The position numbers were made by a program, and so were the translations under genes. A stretch of DNA of 5,380 nt from Sphingomonas sp. CCH9-E2 (GTDB lineage: Bacteria; Pseudomonadota; Alphaproteobacteria; Sphingomonadales; Sphingomonadaceae): contig NZ_LSJM01000329.1 in assembly GCF_001557215.1 (NCBI RefSeq), positions 1 to 5,380 on the forward strand, read 5' to 3'. Numbering within the stretch: the first letter of the stretch is position 1; the number at the start of each line of letters is the position of its first letter. The notes beneath the pieces are model-generated. The model worked only from the letters and a program-made list of their open reading frames with translations. It ran no database searches and was not told where the DNA came from. This document shows, piece by piece, positions 1-5,380 of this stretch.

Positions 1-143
1 GGGAGGGGGACCGCCGGCGAAGCCGGTGGTGGAGGGGCGGCTGCGCAGACAGCCGTTAGCAGCTCGGCAAGATTCCGCCTTCTGCGGGGCTGCCCCTCCG
101 TCAGCGCTGCGCGCTGCCACCTCCCCCAGCAAGCTGGGGGAGG
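1..143. repeat. Composite GC-rich inverted-repeat element
   Basis: This is a non-coding stretch downstream of the DUF2721 gene, built from nested inverted repeats. Outer arms GGAGGGGC (31-38) and GCCCCTCC (92-99) pair exactly. Smaller hairpins are: 10-18 with 22-30 (9 bp including one G-T pair, loop GAA), CGGCTG 38-43 with CAGCCG 50-55 (6-nt loop; base 38 is shared with the outer arm), and CAGCGC 102-107 with GCGCTG 111-116 (loop TGC). A separate 11-bp palindrome closes the element at 120-143. The layout resembles dispersed REP- or MITE-like intergenic repeats of sphingomonads; that attribution is recognition, not a search. The element may begin left of the window. Reading frames through it are not credible genes. 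Confidence 0.7.
120..143. repeat. Near-perfect 24-bp palindrome, copy 1
   Basis: Arms CCTCCCCCAGC (120-130) and GCTGGGGGAGG (133-143) are exact inverted repeats around a central AA. The first base outside the arms does not pair. The DUF2721 stop codon lies 14 bp away, so transcripts from that gene would run into this hairpin and it could slow or end transcription. No T-tract follows on either strand, so it is not a canonical intrinsic terminator. The same sequence recurs at 5359-5380, which points to a dispersed repeat. Confidence 0.8.
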
Positions 144-157
144 AGTTTACATCCCGC

Positions 158-619
158 TCACCCCGCCCGGTCGCGCTCCAGCAATTCCTCACGCACATGC
201 ACCGCCTGCACCGACAGGCGCACTTCGAACAGAAACGCGATCAGCCCGGACGTCAGCAACAGCATCGACGCGATGAACGCCGCCGCCACGACCACGCCGA
301 TGTCGAGATGGACGATCTCCGCCCCGAACAGCAATGCGACAACCAGGCAGATCGCGATCGCGCTCGCGACGCACAGCCAGATCGAGGTGTTGATCACCGA
401 CAGCCGCCGGTCGATCAGGCGCAGCTCCCACACATGCCGCTCATGTTCCGCGCCGGTCGAAACCGGGTGCAGCTGCTCCAGCTTGCGCGCGCGGTCCACC
501 ACCCGCGCCATCCGCCCGACCAGCACGTTCAGGATGCCGGCGATACCCGCCAGCAGGAACACGGGCGCGATCGAAATCTGGATCGTCGCGGCGACGGTGG
601 AGATCATGGGTGCCTGCAT
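158..619 (-). CDS. DUF2721 family membrane protein
   Basis: This encodes a 153-residue inner-membrane protein of unknown function that I assign to the DUF2721 family. Three hydrophobic segments are visible at about residues 13-34, 76-98 and 108-131. The cytoplasmic-looking loop between the first two is charged and contains the family-like stretch RMARVVDRARKLEQL (about 37-50) and a second basic block, LRLIDRRLSVIN (about 67-78), just before helix 2. The C-terminus is charged and short. Length fits the family. The start is uncertain. An in-frame ATG at residue 5 (605-607) would give MISTVAATIQ, which looks more like typical family N-termini and has a weak AGG 7-9 nt upstream; the ATG at 617-619 has no ribosome binding site. 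The gene is divergent from the acyltransferase gene and followed by the repeat element. No catalytic motif is visible and no function can be assigned. Confidence 0.85.
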   Translation of the reverse strand: MQAPMISTVAATIQISIAPVFLLAGIAGILNVLVGRMARVVDRARKLEQLHPVSTGAEHERHVWELRLIDRRLSVINTSIWLCVASAIAICLVVALLFGAEIVHLDIGVVVAAAFIASMLLLTSGLIAFLFEVRLSVQAVHVREELLERDRAG

Positions 620-626
620 AAGGCCC

Positions 627-655
627 AGCTTATGGCGCTAATCCACCACCGCCAA
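627..655 (-). promoter_or_regulatory. Possible sigma-70-like promoter for the DUF2721 gene
   Basis: On the minus strand TTGGCG (655-650) and TAAGCT (632-627) are separated by 17 nt, a loose match to -35 and -10 boxes. Transcription would begin near 620. That lies essentially at the upstream ATG (617-619) and would favour the start codon at 605-607. In GC-rich alphaproteobacteria such matches are weak evidence. I see no convincing promoter for the divergent acyltransferase gene in the same 71-bp gap. Confidence 0.25.
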
Positions 656-690
656 CCCATTCGTAACGACTTGGCGCTAGACCCGCGCCC

Positions 691-1803
691 ATGACGAAGC
701 CGATGCCGCTCGCCGACTTCACGCGCCTGCCGCCGCTGCTGACCGCCAGCATCGGTGACGGGCTGGCAAGCGCGATAGACGGTGTCGCCGCATCCGCCGC
801 GCCGACGCACCGCTTTCTGCGCTATGGCTGGTTCGCCGCCGCGCTCCACGCCTATGGCGGCGCAGCGCGCACGCTGACGGTCGCGCGCGAAGGCCTGCCG
901 ATCCTCGCGCTACCAATGATCGCCACCGGCCCCGCGCCCTTGCGGGTGGTGCAGGTGCCCGGCTGCTACTGGCCGTTCCGCGCCTTCCCCGTCGCGCAGG
1001 ACGCCGGGACCGAAGCGTTCGAGGTCGCGTTCGACCTGCTCGCCCGCCACGCCAATGCGCTGCGCATCGGCCCGGTCTATGACGGCGACCCCGCGCTGGA
1101 AGGGTTGCGCGCCGCCGCCGCCACGCGCGGCTGGGTCGCGCTCGACCGCTTCGTCGCCGAAAGCTTCCTGCTCGATATGGCGGCGCTGCAGGCGGAGGGG
1201 ACGTGGCCGCGCAACTCGACCCTGCGCAAGAATCGCTTTCATGAAAAGCATCTCGCCGAACATGGCGCACCCGACTGGAGCTTTGTCAGCGGCGCCGACT
1301 GGACTGCGTCGGCGTTCGACGCACTGGCAGAGATCGAGCGCAAGAGCTGGATCGCGGACCGCACCGACGGGCGCGATGCCAAGTTCACCGACACCGGCCA
1401 TGGCGCCTTCTGGCGCGCGGCGGCGCAGGATCCGGTGATCGCGGACATGCTGTGGGCGGCGGTGCTGCGCATCGATGGCGAACCCACCGCATTCTCGTTC
1501 GACCTCAACGCCGGGTCGCTCAAATACGCCATCGCCAACAGCTACGACCCGCGCGTCGCCAAGCATTCGCCGGGGAAATTGCTCTATTACCGCAACCTCG
1601 TCCGCGCGCTTGAGGACGGCATCACCAATGTCGACTGGGGCGCGGGCGACAGCGGCTACAAGCGCGTGATCGGCGCCGACGCCGGCCCCGGGATCCGCGA
1701 CTGGCTGTTCGTGCGTCCCGGCGCTCCCGCCCTCGCGGCCCGGTTGCTGCGCGGCCGCTGGCGTGCGAGCGGGAATGTGGAACCCCCAAGCTCCCCTCTC
1801 TGA
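691..1803 (+). CDS. GNAT family N-acyltransferase, BioF2/FemAB-like fold
   Basis: This encodes a 370-residue soluble protein with no signal peptide. The C-terminal half matches the Acetyltransf_6 (BioF2-like) type of GNAT domain: a charged AEIERKSW helix start (about 213-220), a strand region VLRIDGEPTAFSFDL (about 258-272), the hallmark YDPRVAKHSPGKLL (about 285-298), and DWGAGDSGYK near 315-324. The SPGKLL segment is typical of the acyl-CoA-binding or equivalent loop of this superfamily. The N-terminal half (to about 160) looks like the degenerate second GNAT-like domain common in FemAB-type proteins. Relatives act on amino groups in cell-wall, capsule or exopolysaccharide building, but the substrate cannot be told here. 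The ATG at 691 lacks a clear Shine-Dalgarno; a second ATG at 703 is possible. The last residues (about VEPPSSPL) and the stop codon come from a hairpin repeat. The gene is convergent with egtD, so it is not in that operon. Confidence 0.85.
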   Translation: MTKPMPLADFTRLPPLLTASIGDGLASAIDGVAASAAPTHRFLRYGWFAAALHAYGGAARTLTVAREGLPILALPMIATGPAPLRVVQVPGCYWPFRAFPVAQDAGTEAFEVAFDLLARHANALRIGPVYDGDPALEGLRAAAATRGWVALDRFVAESFLLDMAALQAEGTWPRNSTLRKNRFHEKHLAEHGAPDWSFVSGADWTASAFDALAEIERKSWIADRTDGRDAKFTDTGHGAFWRAAAQDPVIADMLWAAVLRIDGEPTAFSFDLNAGSLKYAIANSYDPRVAKHSPGKLLYYRNLVRALEDGITNVDWGAGDSGYKRVIGADAGPGIRDWLFVRPGAPALAARLLRGRWRASGNVEPPSSPL

Positions 1804-1813
1804 AGGGGAGAGG
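1782..1813. repeat. Hairpin repeat at the convergent gene junction
   Basis: Arms CTCCCCT (1791-1797) and AGGGGAG (1804-1810) form a 7-bp stem around the loop CTCTGA. The loop contains the acyltransferase TGA stop (1801-1803), and the egtD stop codon begins at 1817. The purine/pyrimidine-rich flanks (CCCCCAAG at 1783-1790 and AGG after the right arm) look like a dispersed sphingomonad intergenic repeat. It may act as a two-way transcription barrier between the converging genes. There is no T-tract on either side, so I do not call it a canonical terminator. Confidence 0.6.
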
Positions 1814-1816
1814 AAA

Positions 1817-2794
1817 TCACGGCGCCGTCTCCACCGCGCGTGCCTCGGCCAGGTACAGGCCGAACAGCCCGGCATCGTCGGTCCATGCCCGCGTCACCGT
1901 CCATCCGCCCGCCGCCAGCAGCAACCGCGCATCGCGGTCGCCATATTTGTGGCTATTCTCGGTATGGATCGTCTCGCCCGTCGCCATTTCAAAGCCACGT
2001 CCGTCGACCTCGAACGCCACTGCGCGGGTCGCTTCCAGATGCATCTCGATCCGCGCGCGCTCGTCGTTCCAGCGCGCCACATGCGCGAACGCATCGACCG
2101 GAATCGTGCCATCCAGCTCAGCATTGATCCGCTTGAGCAGATTGAGGTTGAACGCCGCGGTCACGCCCTGCGCATCGTCATAGGCGGGCACCAGCACCGC
2201 CGGGTCCTTGATCCGGTCGATCCCGATCAGCAGCGCTGATCCCTCCCCCAGCGAACCGCGCATCGTGCGCAGCAAGTCCACCGCCGCGACCGGCGCCATG
2301 TTGCCGATCGTGGAGCCCGGAAAGAAGCCCAACCGCGCCAGCCCCCCGATCCCGGCGGGCAGCTTCAGCGGCTTCAGGAAGTCGCCCTCCACCGGCTCGA
2401 CCGCCAGCCCGGGGAATTGCGTCGCGATTGTCCGCGCCGAATCGCGCAGGAAATCACCCGAAATGTCGATCGGCACATAGGCGGCCGGGCGCAGCGCGCG
2501 CAGCAGGATCGGCGTCTTGACCGACGATCCCGATCCGAACTCGACCACCGCTCCGCCCAGCCCGACCGCGTGTGCGACCTCCGGACACACGCGCTCCAGC
2601 AGCGCCGTCTCGGTCCGCGTCGGATAATATTCGGGCAGCTGGGTGATGTCCTCGAACAGCTCCGACCCGCGCCGGTCATAGAACCAGCGCGCCGGGATCG
2701 CCCGGGGGCGTGCAGTCAGGCCGTTCAGCACATCGGCGCGAAACGCCGGGTCGGCCAGACTCACTTGGCCGTCTTCGATTTCCTGCTTCAGCAT
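1817..2794 (-). CDS. egtD: L-histidine N-alpha-methyltransferase EgtD
   Basis: EgtD uses three S-adenosylmethionine molecules to trimethylate the alpha-amino group of histidine, giving hercynine, the first committed step to ergothioneine. The 325-residue length is normal. Family landmarks appear in order: WFYDRRGSELFEDIT (37-51) and LPEYYPTR (53-60) for histidine binding; the SAM-binding motif EFGSGSSVKT (85-94); YVPIDIS with the acidic residue D110; EGDFL with D138; FPGSTIGNM (158-166) with the conserved Asn 165; Tyr 205 in AYDDAQG; and IHTENSHKY (276-284). Glu 279 and Ser 281 there match the residues that hold the histidine imidazole in the mycobacterial enzyme. Every recognised functional position is intact, so the enzyme should be active. 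The start is supported by GAGGAG 8 nt upstream. It follows egtB by 36 bp on the same strand, so the two are probably co-transcribed. It is convergent with the acyltransferase gene. Confidence 0.96.
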   Translation of the reverse strand: MLKQEIEDGQVSLADPAFRADVLNGLTARPRAIPARWFYDRRGSELFEDITQLPEYYPTRTETALLERVCPEVAHAVGLGGAVVEFGSGSSVKTPILLRALRPAAYVPIDISGDFLRDSARTIATQFPGLAVEPVEGDFLKPLKLPAGIGGLARLGFFPGSTIGNMAPVAAVDLLRTMRGSLGEGSALLIGIDRIKDPAVLVPAYDDAQGVTAAFNLNLLKRINAELDGTIPVDAFAHVARWNDERARIEMHLEATRAVAFEVDGRGFEMATGETIHTENSHKYGDRDARLLLAAGGWTVTRAWTDDAGLFGLYLAEARAVETAP

Positions 2795-2802
2795 CGCTTG
2801 GG

Positions 2803-2808
2803 CTCCTC
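2803..2808 (-). promoter_or_regulatory. Ribosome binding site of egtD
   Basis: GAGGAG on the minus strand lies 8 nt before the ATG at 2792-2794. It is one of the two strong Shine-Dalgarno matches in the cluster and fixes the egtD start. Confidence 0.7.
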
Positions 2809-2830
2809 GATGCGGTGGGGGGAAGGGGTA

Positions 2831-4090
2831 TCAGAGATCTTTCGCCAGCCGCACTCCGGTGAACTGCCAGCGCTGGTGCGGGTAGAAAAAATTGCGGTAA
2901 CTCGCGCGCGCATGGCCGCGCGGCGTGGCGCAGCTGCCGCCGCGCAGCACGAACTGCCCGCTCATGAACTTGCCATTATATTCGCCGACCGCCCCCTCGG
3001 CGGCGGCAAAGCCGGGATAGGGGCGGTAGGCGCTGCCGGTCCATTCCCACACATCGCCAAAGAAAGCGGGGCCAGCGGCGGCAGGGCGCGGCTCGACCGG
3101 CCCGGCACGATCGAGCTGATTGCCGCCGGCCGGGTCAGATCTCGCCGCCGCAACCTCCCACTCCGCCTCGGTCGGCAGCCGCGCGCCGGCCCAGCTGGCA
3201 TAGGCATCGGCCTCGAAGAAGCTCACATGCGTGACCGGCGCGGCGGGGTCGATCGCGCGCCGCCCATCCAGCCCGAACCGCGTCCAGCCGCCGTCCTGTC
3301 GCTCCCAATAGAGCGGCGCGTCGATGCCCTCACGCTGGACCCACGCCCAGCCGTCGGACAGCCAGTGGCGCGGCTCGCGATAGCCGCCATCGGCGATGAA
3401 CGCCGCCCATTCGCCATTGGTCACGGTGCGGTCGGCAACCGCATGCGGGTGCAGCAGCACGCGATGGCGCGGCCCCTCGCAATCGAACGCGAATCCGTCG
3501 CCCTGCGTGCCGATCTCGGCCACGCCATGCGCACCTTCGATCCACTCGATCGGTCCCGGCATGGCCACCGGCACCTTGGGATCGCCCGGCCAGATCGCCG
3601 GCTCGATCGGATTGCACGAAAACAGGTGCAGAATATCGGTCAGCAGCAATTCCTGATGCTGCTCCTCATGGTGACACCCCAGTTCCACCAGCGCCACCGC
3701 CGCTTGCGGAAGGTGGGGCAGCGCCGCAACCAAAGCCGCATCCACCGCCGCGCGATAGTCCAGCACTTGCGCCAGCGTCGGCCGCGTCACCATGCCCCGC
3801 CGCGACCGCGCATGGCGCTGCCCCTCGGCCTCGTAATAGCTGTTGAACAGGAACGGGAAGCGATCGTCGTGCAGCCGATAGCCCGGCACGAAATCGCGCA
3901 ACACGAAGGTCTCGAAGAACCAGGTCGTATGCGCCAGATGCCATTTGGCGGGCGAGGCATCGTCCATCGACTGCACGCTGGCATCGGCGTCGGACAAAGG
4001 CGCAACGAGATTGGCGGAAAGGTCGCGGACCTTGCGGAACCGCGTTTCGAGCGTTGTGCAGCACGCGGCGGGCGTCGCCTTCGTTCGCAT
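2831..4090 (-). CDS. egtB: Ergothioneine sulfoxide synthase EgtB (type II-like)
   Basis: EgtB is an oxygen-dependent non-heme iron enzyme that forms the C-S bond between hercynine and a cysteine-derived thiol and oxidises the sulfur to a sulfoxide. The 419 residues show the two expected domains. The N-terminal DinB_2-like bundle (about 15-165) holds [20 protein letters not shown] (41-60) and HHEEQHQE (140-147). By analogy with the mycobacterial enzyme, His 54, His 141 and His 145 are the iron ligands. The C-terminal formylglycine-generating-enzyme/sulfatase-modifying domain (about 172-419) contains [10 protein letters not shown] (223-232), [14 protein letters not shown] (303-316), [10 protein letters not shown] (346-355) and LRGGSCATP (382-390). 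The pair Tyr 85-Tyr 86 (in FNSYYEAEG) and the ending [21 protein letters not shown] resemble type II EgtB, as in Chloracidobacterium. Whether the thiol donor is cysteine or gamma-glutamylcysteine cannot be told from sequence. A good RBS (AGGAG) precedes the ATG. It lies 44 bp after the adenosyltransferase gene and 36 bp before egtD. Confidence 0.96.
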   Translation of the reverse strand: MRTKATPAACCTTLETRFRKVRDLSANLVAPLSDADASVQSMDDASPAKWHLAHTTWFFETFVLRDFVPGYRLHDDRFPFLFNSYYEAEGQRHARSRRGMVTRPTLAQVLDYRAAVDAALVAALPHLPQAAVALVELGCHHEEQHQELLLTDILHLFSCNPIEPAIWPGDPKVPVAMPGPIEWIEGAHGVAEIGTQGDGFAFDCEGPRHRVLLHPHAVADRTVTNGEWAAFIADGGYREPRHWLSDGWAWVQREGIDAPLYWERQDGGWTRFGLDGRRAIDPAAPVTHVSFFEADAYASWAGARLPTEAEWEVAAARSDPAGGNQLDRAGPVEPRPAAAGPAFFGDVWEWTGSAYRPYPGFAAAEGAVGEYNGKFMSGQFVLRGGSCATPRGHARASYRNFFYPHQRWQFTGVRLAKDL

Positions 4091-4096
4091 TTCGTT

Positions 4097-4101
4097 CTCC
4101 T
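4097..4101 (-). promoter_or_regulatory. Ribosome binding site of egtB
   Basis: AGGAG on the minus strand, 6 nt before the ATG at 4088-4090, supports the chosen egtB start. It lies in the 44-bp gap after the adenosyltransferase gene. Confidence 0.7.
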
Positions 4102-4134
4102 AACCCGAAACGCGGCGAGGGTCAAATCCTCAGC

Positions 4135-4704
4135 TCAGCGGTGCGCCCCTGGTGTCCACAGAACGTCGCCACCGGCATTTTGGTTCATTTCGCGCGCGAG
4201 GACAAAAAGCAGGTCCGACAAGCGGTTGAGATAGGCCAGCGCCTGCGGATTGATCGAAATTTCCGCCGCTGCCGCGGTCGCGCTGCGTTCTGCCCGGCGC
4301 ACGATCGCGCGCGCCAGATGCATCGCCGCTGCACTCGACGTCCCGCCGGGAAGGATGAAGCTGGTGAGGGGGGAAAGCGATTCGTTGGCGGCGTCGATCG
4401 CCACTTCCAGCCGCGCGACCTGCGCATGGACGATGCGCAGGGTCATCTCGTCCGGCTCGAACGCCTCGCCCGGGGTCGCAAGGTCCGCGCCCAGGTCGAA
4501 CAGGTCGTTCTGTACCGTCTTCAACAGATGCGCGGGATAGTCCTCGCCGATCGCTGCAATCGCCACGCCGATGGCGCTGTTCGCCTCATCGACATCGCCG
4601 ATCGCCGCCAGCCGCGCGTCGTGCTTGGCCACGCGCGACCCGTCGACCAGCCCCGTGGTGCCGTCGTCACCGGTGCGCGTGTAAATCTTGTTGAGCTTGA
4701 CCAT
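4135..4704 (-). CDS. pduO: PduO-type cob(I)alamin adenosyltransferase
   Basis: This enzyme transfers the adenosyl group of ATP to reduced cob(I)alamin (or cob(I)yrinic acid a,c-diamide) to make adenosylcobalamin-type cofactors in the cytoplasm. The 189 residues are a complete single-domain PduO-type protein. The N-terminal ATP-binding stretch KLNKIYTRTGDDGTTGL is at 3-19, GDVDEANSAIG at 36-46, FILPGG at 116-121, ARAIVRRAER at 131-140 with the conserved arginines, and YLNRLSDLLFVLAR at 158-171. The protein is helical and would be trimeric by family analogy. No PduO C-terminal heme-binding extension is present. No strong RBS precedes the ATG. A short GC stem (4708-4712 with 4718-4722) lies within the 18-bp gap after the HIG1-like gene, so translation may be coupled to that gene. 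I see no cobalamin riboswitch; the gap is far too short for one. No other cobalamin gene is in the window. The chromosomal gene probably serves general B12 activation, for example for methylmalonyl-CoA mutase. Confidence 0.95.
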   Translation of the reverse strand: MVKLNKIYTRTGDDGTTGLVDGSRVAKHDARLAAIGDVDEANSAIGVAIAAIGEDYPAHLLKTVQNDLFDLGADLATPGEAFEPDEMTLRIVHAQVARLEVAIDAANESLSPLTSFILPGGTSSAAAMHLARAIVRRAERSATAAAAEISINPQALAYLNRLSDLLFVLAREMNQNAGGDVLWTPGAHR

Positions 4705-4722
4705 CGCGCGGGGTTGTCCCGC

Positions 4723-4953
4723 TTACTTGCCGCTCGCCATCAGCAACAGCAGCGCGACGATCGCAATCGCGATCCCCTGAAACAGGATGCGCTGCTGCAT
4801 CGCCTTGTTCGATTTCAGCGCCGACGCGCTCGGTCCATCGCCCGATTTGAGTTCCGCTTCGGTCGTGCGCAGGAACGCGACGATCCCCTTGATCAGGGCG
4901 AAGACGGTAGCCAGCATTGCGGCGACGAGCAGGAGGACCAGGAAGAGCTGCAT
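4723..4953 (-). CDS. HIG1-like twin-transmembrane protein
   Basis: This encodes a 76-residue inner-membrane protein with two hydrophobic segments, about residues 3-27 and 56-73. They are joined by a polar linker (about 30-54) containing the basic stretch SNKAMQQR just before helix 2. This layout is that of bacterial HIG1-domain (hypoxia-induced protein conserved region) proteins, often annotated as twin transmembrane protein in sphingomonads. Mitochondrial relatives (Rcf1/HIGD) bind cytochrome c oxidase and respiratory supercomplexes; a respiratory role here is only an analogy. The ATG at 4951-4953 lies 9 bp after the gluQ stop codon. No well-spaced Shine-Dalgarno is visible (AAGGA is about 13 nt upstream, inside the end of gluQ), so expression probably depends on read-through and translational coupling from gluQ. 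It is followed 18 bp later by the adenosyltransferase gene. Confidence 0.75.
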   Translation of the reverse strand: MQLFLVLLLVAAMLATVFALIKGIVAFLRTTEAELKSGDGPSASALKSNKAMQQRILFQGIAIAIVALLLLMASGK

Positions 4954-4962
4954 CGCGCTAAT

Positions 4963-5380
4963 CTAGTCCTTCCCCGCGCCGATTCCAACCGGAACCTCGC
5001 CCCGTCGCAAGGCATCGGCAATCGCCCTTCCATCCACGCCATTCTCGCGCAATGCCGCCAGCGTCGGCGCGCCATGCCGCTTCGCCAGCCGCTCCCCATC
5101 CGGCCCGGTCAGCAAGGCATGATGATGGTAACGCGGCGCCGGCAGGTCGAGCAGCGCCTGCAGCAACCGATGGACATGCGTCGCGGCCAACAGATCCTCG
5201 CCCCGCACCACATCGCTCACCCCCTGCGCCGCATCGTCGATGGTGACCGCCAGATGGTACGACGCCGGCGCATCCTTGCGCGCCAGCACCACATCGCCCT
5301 GCGCGGCCGGGTCGGCGGCAATCGTGCCGAAACGGCTATCCTCGAACCACAACCCATTCCTCCCCCAGCTTGCTGGGGGA
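4963..5380 (-). CDS. gluQ: Glutamyl-Q tRNA(Asp) synthetase, C-terminal part (partial)
   Basis: GluQRS is a short paralogue of glutamyl-tRNA synthetase that activates glutamate and attaches it to the queuosine base at position 34 of tRNA(Asp). Only the C-terminal portion is here; the frame stays open to the window edge. Counting from the TTG codon at 5350-5352 as residue 1, visible family blocks are GDVVLARKD (19-27), SYHLAVTIDDAAQGV (31-45), VVRGEDLL (48-55), HRLLQALLDLPAPRYHHHALL (61-81) and LAKRHGAP (89-96). The last is the KMSKS-equivalent loop, with Ala in place of Ser. About 129 residues are seen of a normal 280-300, so the HIGH-like motif and any zinc site lie outside. The TTG is therefore not a believable start. 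The frame upstream of it runs through a palindromic repeat (5359-5380) coding PPASWGR, so either the protein carries a repeat-derived insert or the gene is disrupted just beyond the edge. The gene is first in the minus-strand cluster as far as can be seen. Confidence 0.85.
   Translation of the reverse strand, partial: PPASWGRNGLWFEDSRFGTIAADPAAQGDVVLARKDAPASYHLAVTIDDAAQGVSDVVRGEDLLAATHVHRLLQALLDLPAPRYHHHALLTGPDGERLAKRHGAPTLAALRENGVDGRAIADALRRGEVPVGIGAGKD
5359..5380. repeat. Palindrome copy 2, cut by the window edge
   Basis: CCTCCCCCAGC (5359-5369), central TT, then GCTGGGGGA to the last base. This is the same palindrome as 120-143 in the opposite orientation (centre TT instead of AA), matching over every base present. 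It lies within the open reading frame of gluQ on the minus strand and introduces no stop codon in that frame. Its right arm, and any larger element attached to it, lie outside the window. Confidence 0.75.

Noticed and set aside
26..694. Plus-strand open frame of 222 codons
   Set aside because: It begins inside the inverted-repeat element and runs antisense through the DUF2721 gene. The product is a charged low-complexity string with no recognisable domain.
910..1875. Minus-strand open frame of 321 codons antisense to the acyltransferase
   Set aside because: The composition is typical of a shadow frame. It overlaps the end of egtD and the junction hairpin, and the plus-strand frame has recognisable GNAT motifs.
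4097..4125. TTGACC (4125-4120, minus strand) as a -35 box for an egtB-specific promoter
   Set aside because: The -35 match is good, but at 16-17 nt spacing the -10 would be TTAGGA or TAGGAG, both poor. It would also overlap the egtB ribosome binding site and give an almost leaderless transcript.
2417..4234. Plus-strand open frame of 605 codons antisense to egtB and the start of egtD
   Set aside because: It is arginine-, histidine- and glutamine-rich with no domain character and lies opposite clearly recognised egtB and egtD. Long antisense frames are expected in GC-rich DNA.
4705..4722. Short GC stem before the adenosyltransferase start as a riboswitch or terminator
   Set aside because: It has only 5 base pairs, with no T-tract and no room for a cobalamin aptamer. 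It was kept only as a remark under the gene.
5350..5352. TTG as a genuine start of a 129-residue gluQ product
   Set aside because: The frame is open upstream, the visible part is only the C-terminal portion of the family, and no ribosome binding site with proper spacing supports it, although GGAGGA from the palindrome lies nearby.
1..5380. A hidden mobile element, CRISPR array, toxin-antitoxin pair, defence system or RNA gene
   Set aside because: No transposase, integrase, regularly spaced repeats, tRNA/rRNA-like sequence or unexplained gene-sized gap is visible. All stretches above 300 bases are accounted for by ordinary genes.

Overview
The window looks like chromosome from a GC-rich alphaproteobacterium, most likely a sphingomonad (Sphingomonas or a close relative). 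Three things suggest this: strongly GC-biased third codon positions, the protein families and their flavour, and GC-rich palindromic intergenic repeats of the kind common in that family. I inferred the taxon by recognition, without any search.

Layout from left to right. Positions 1-143 are a non-coding composite of inverted repeats. Next is a minus-strand gene for a three-helix DUF2721 membrane protein (158-619). A 71-bp divergent intergenic region separates it from a plus-strand GNAT/BioF2-like acyltransferase gene (691-1803). That gene converges with a minus-strand cluster, and a hairpin repeat sits at the junction and supplies the acyltransferase stop codon. The cluster, read right to left, is: the C-terminal part of a glutamyl-Q tRNA(Asp) synthetase gene (from beyond 5380 to 4963), a small HIG1-like twin-transmembrane protein (4953-4723), a PduO-type cobalamin adenosyltransferase (4704-4135), egtB (4090-2831) and egtD (2794-1817). 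Gaps are only 9, 18, 44 and 36 bp, so all five could be one transcription unit.

The clearest functional unit is egtB-egtD. EgtD trimethylates histidine to hercynine. EgtB, a non-heme iron sulfoxide synthase, then joins a cysteine-derived thiol to hercynine on the way to the antioxidant ergothioneine. EgtB carries a Tyr-Tyr pair and a C-terminal block that resemble the type II enzymes. No egtA, egtC or egtE is present here. The cobalamin adenosyltransferase, HIG1-like protein and tRNA-modifying enzyme look like housekeeping neighbours with no direct pathway link to ergothioneine.

I see no RNA gene, CRISPR array, transposase, phage gene or defence system, and nothing that qualifies as a new system. 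The most unusual observations concern the repeats. The palindrome that ends the left-hand element recurs at the right edge inside the apparent gluQ reading frame, and a different hairpin repeat forms the C-terminus of the acyltransferase.
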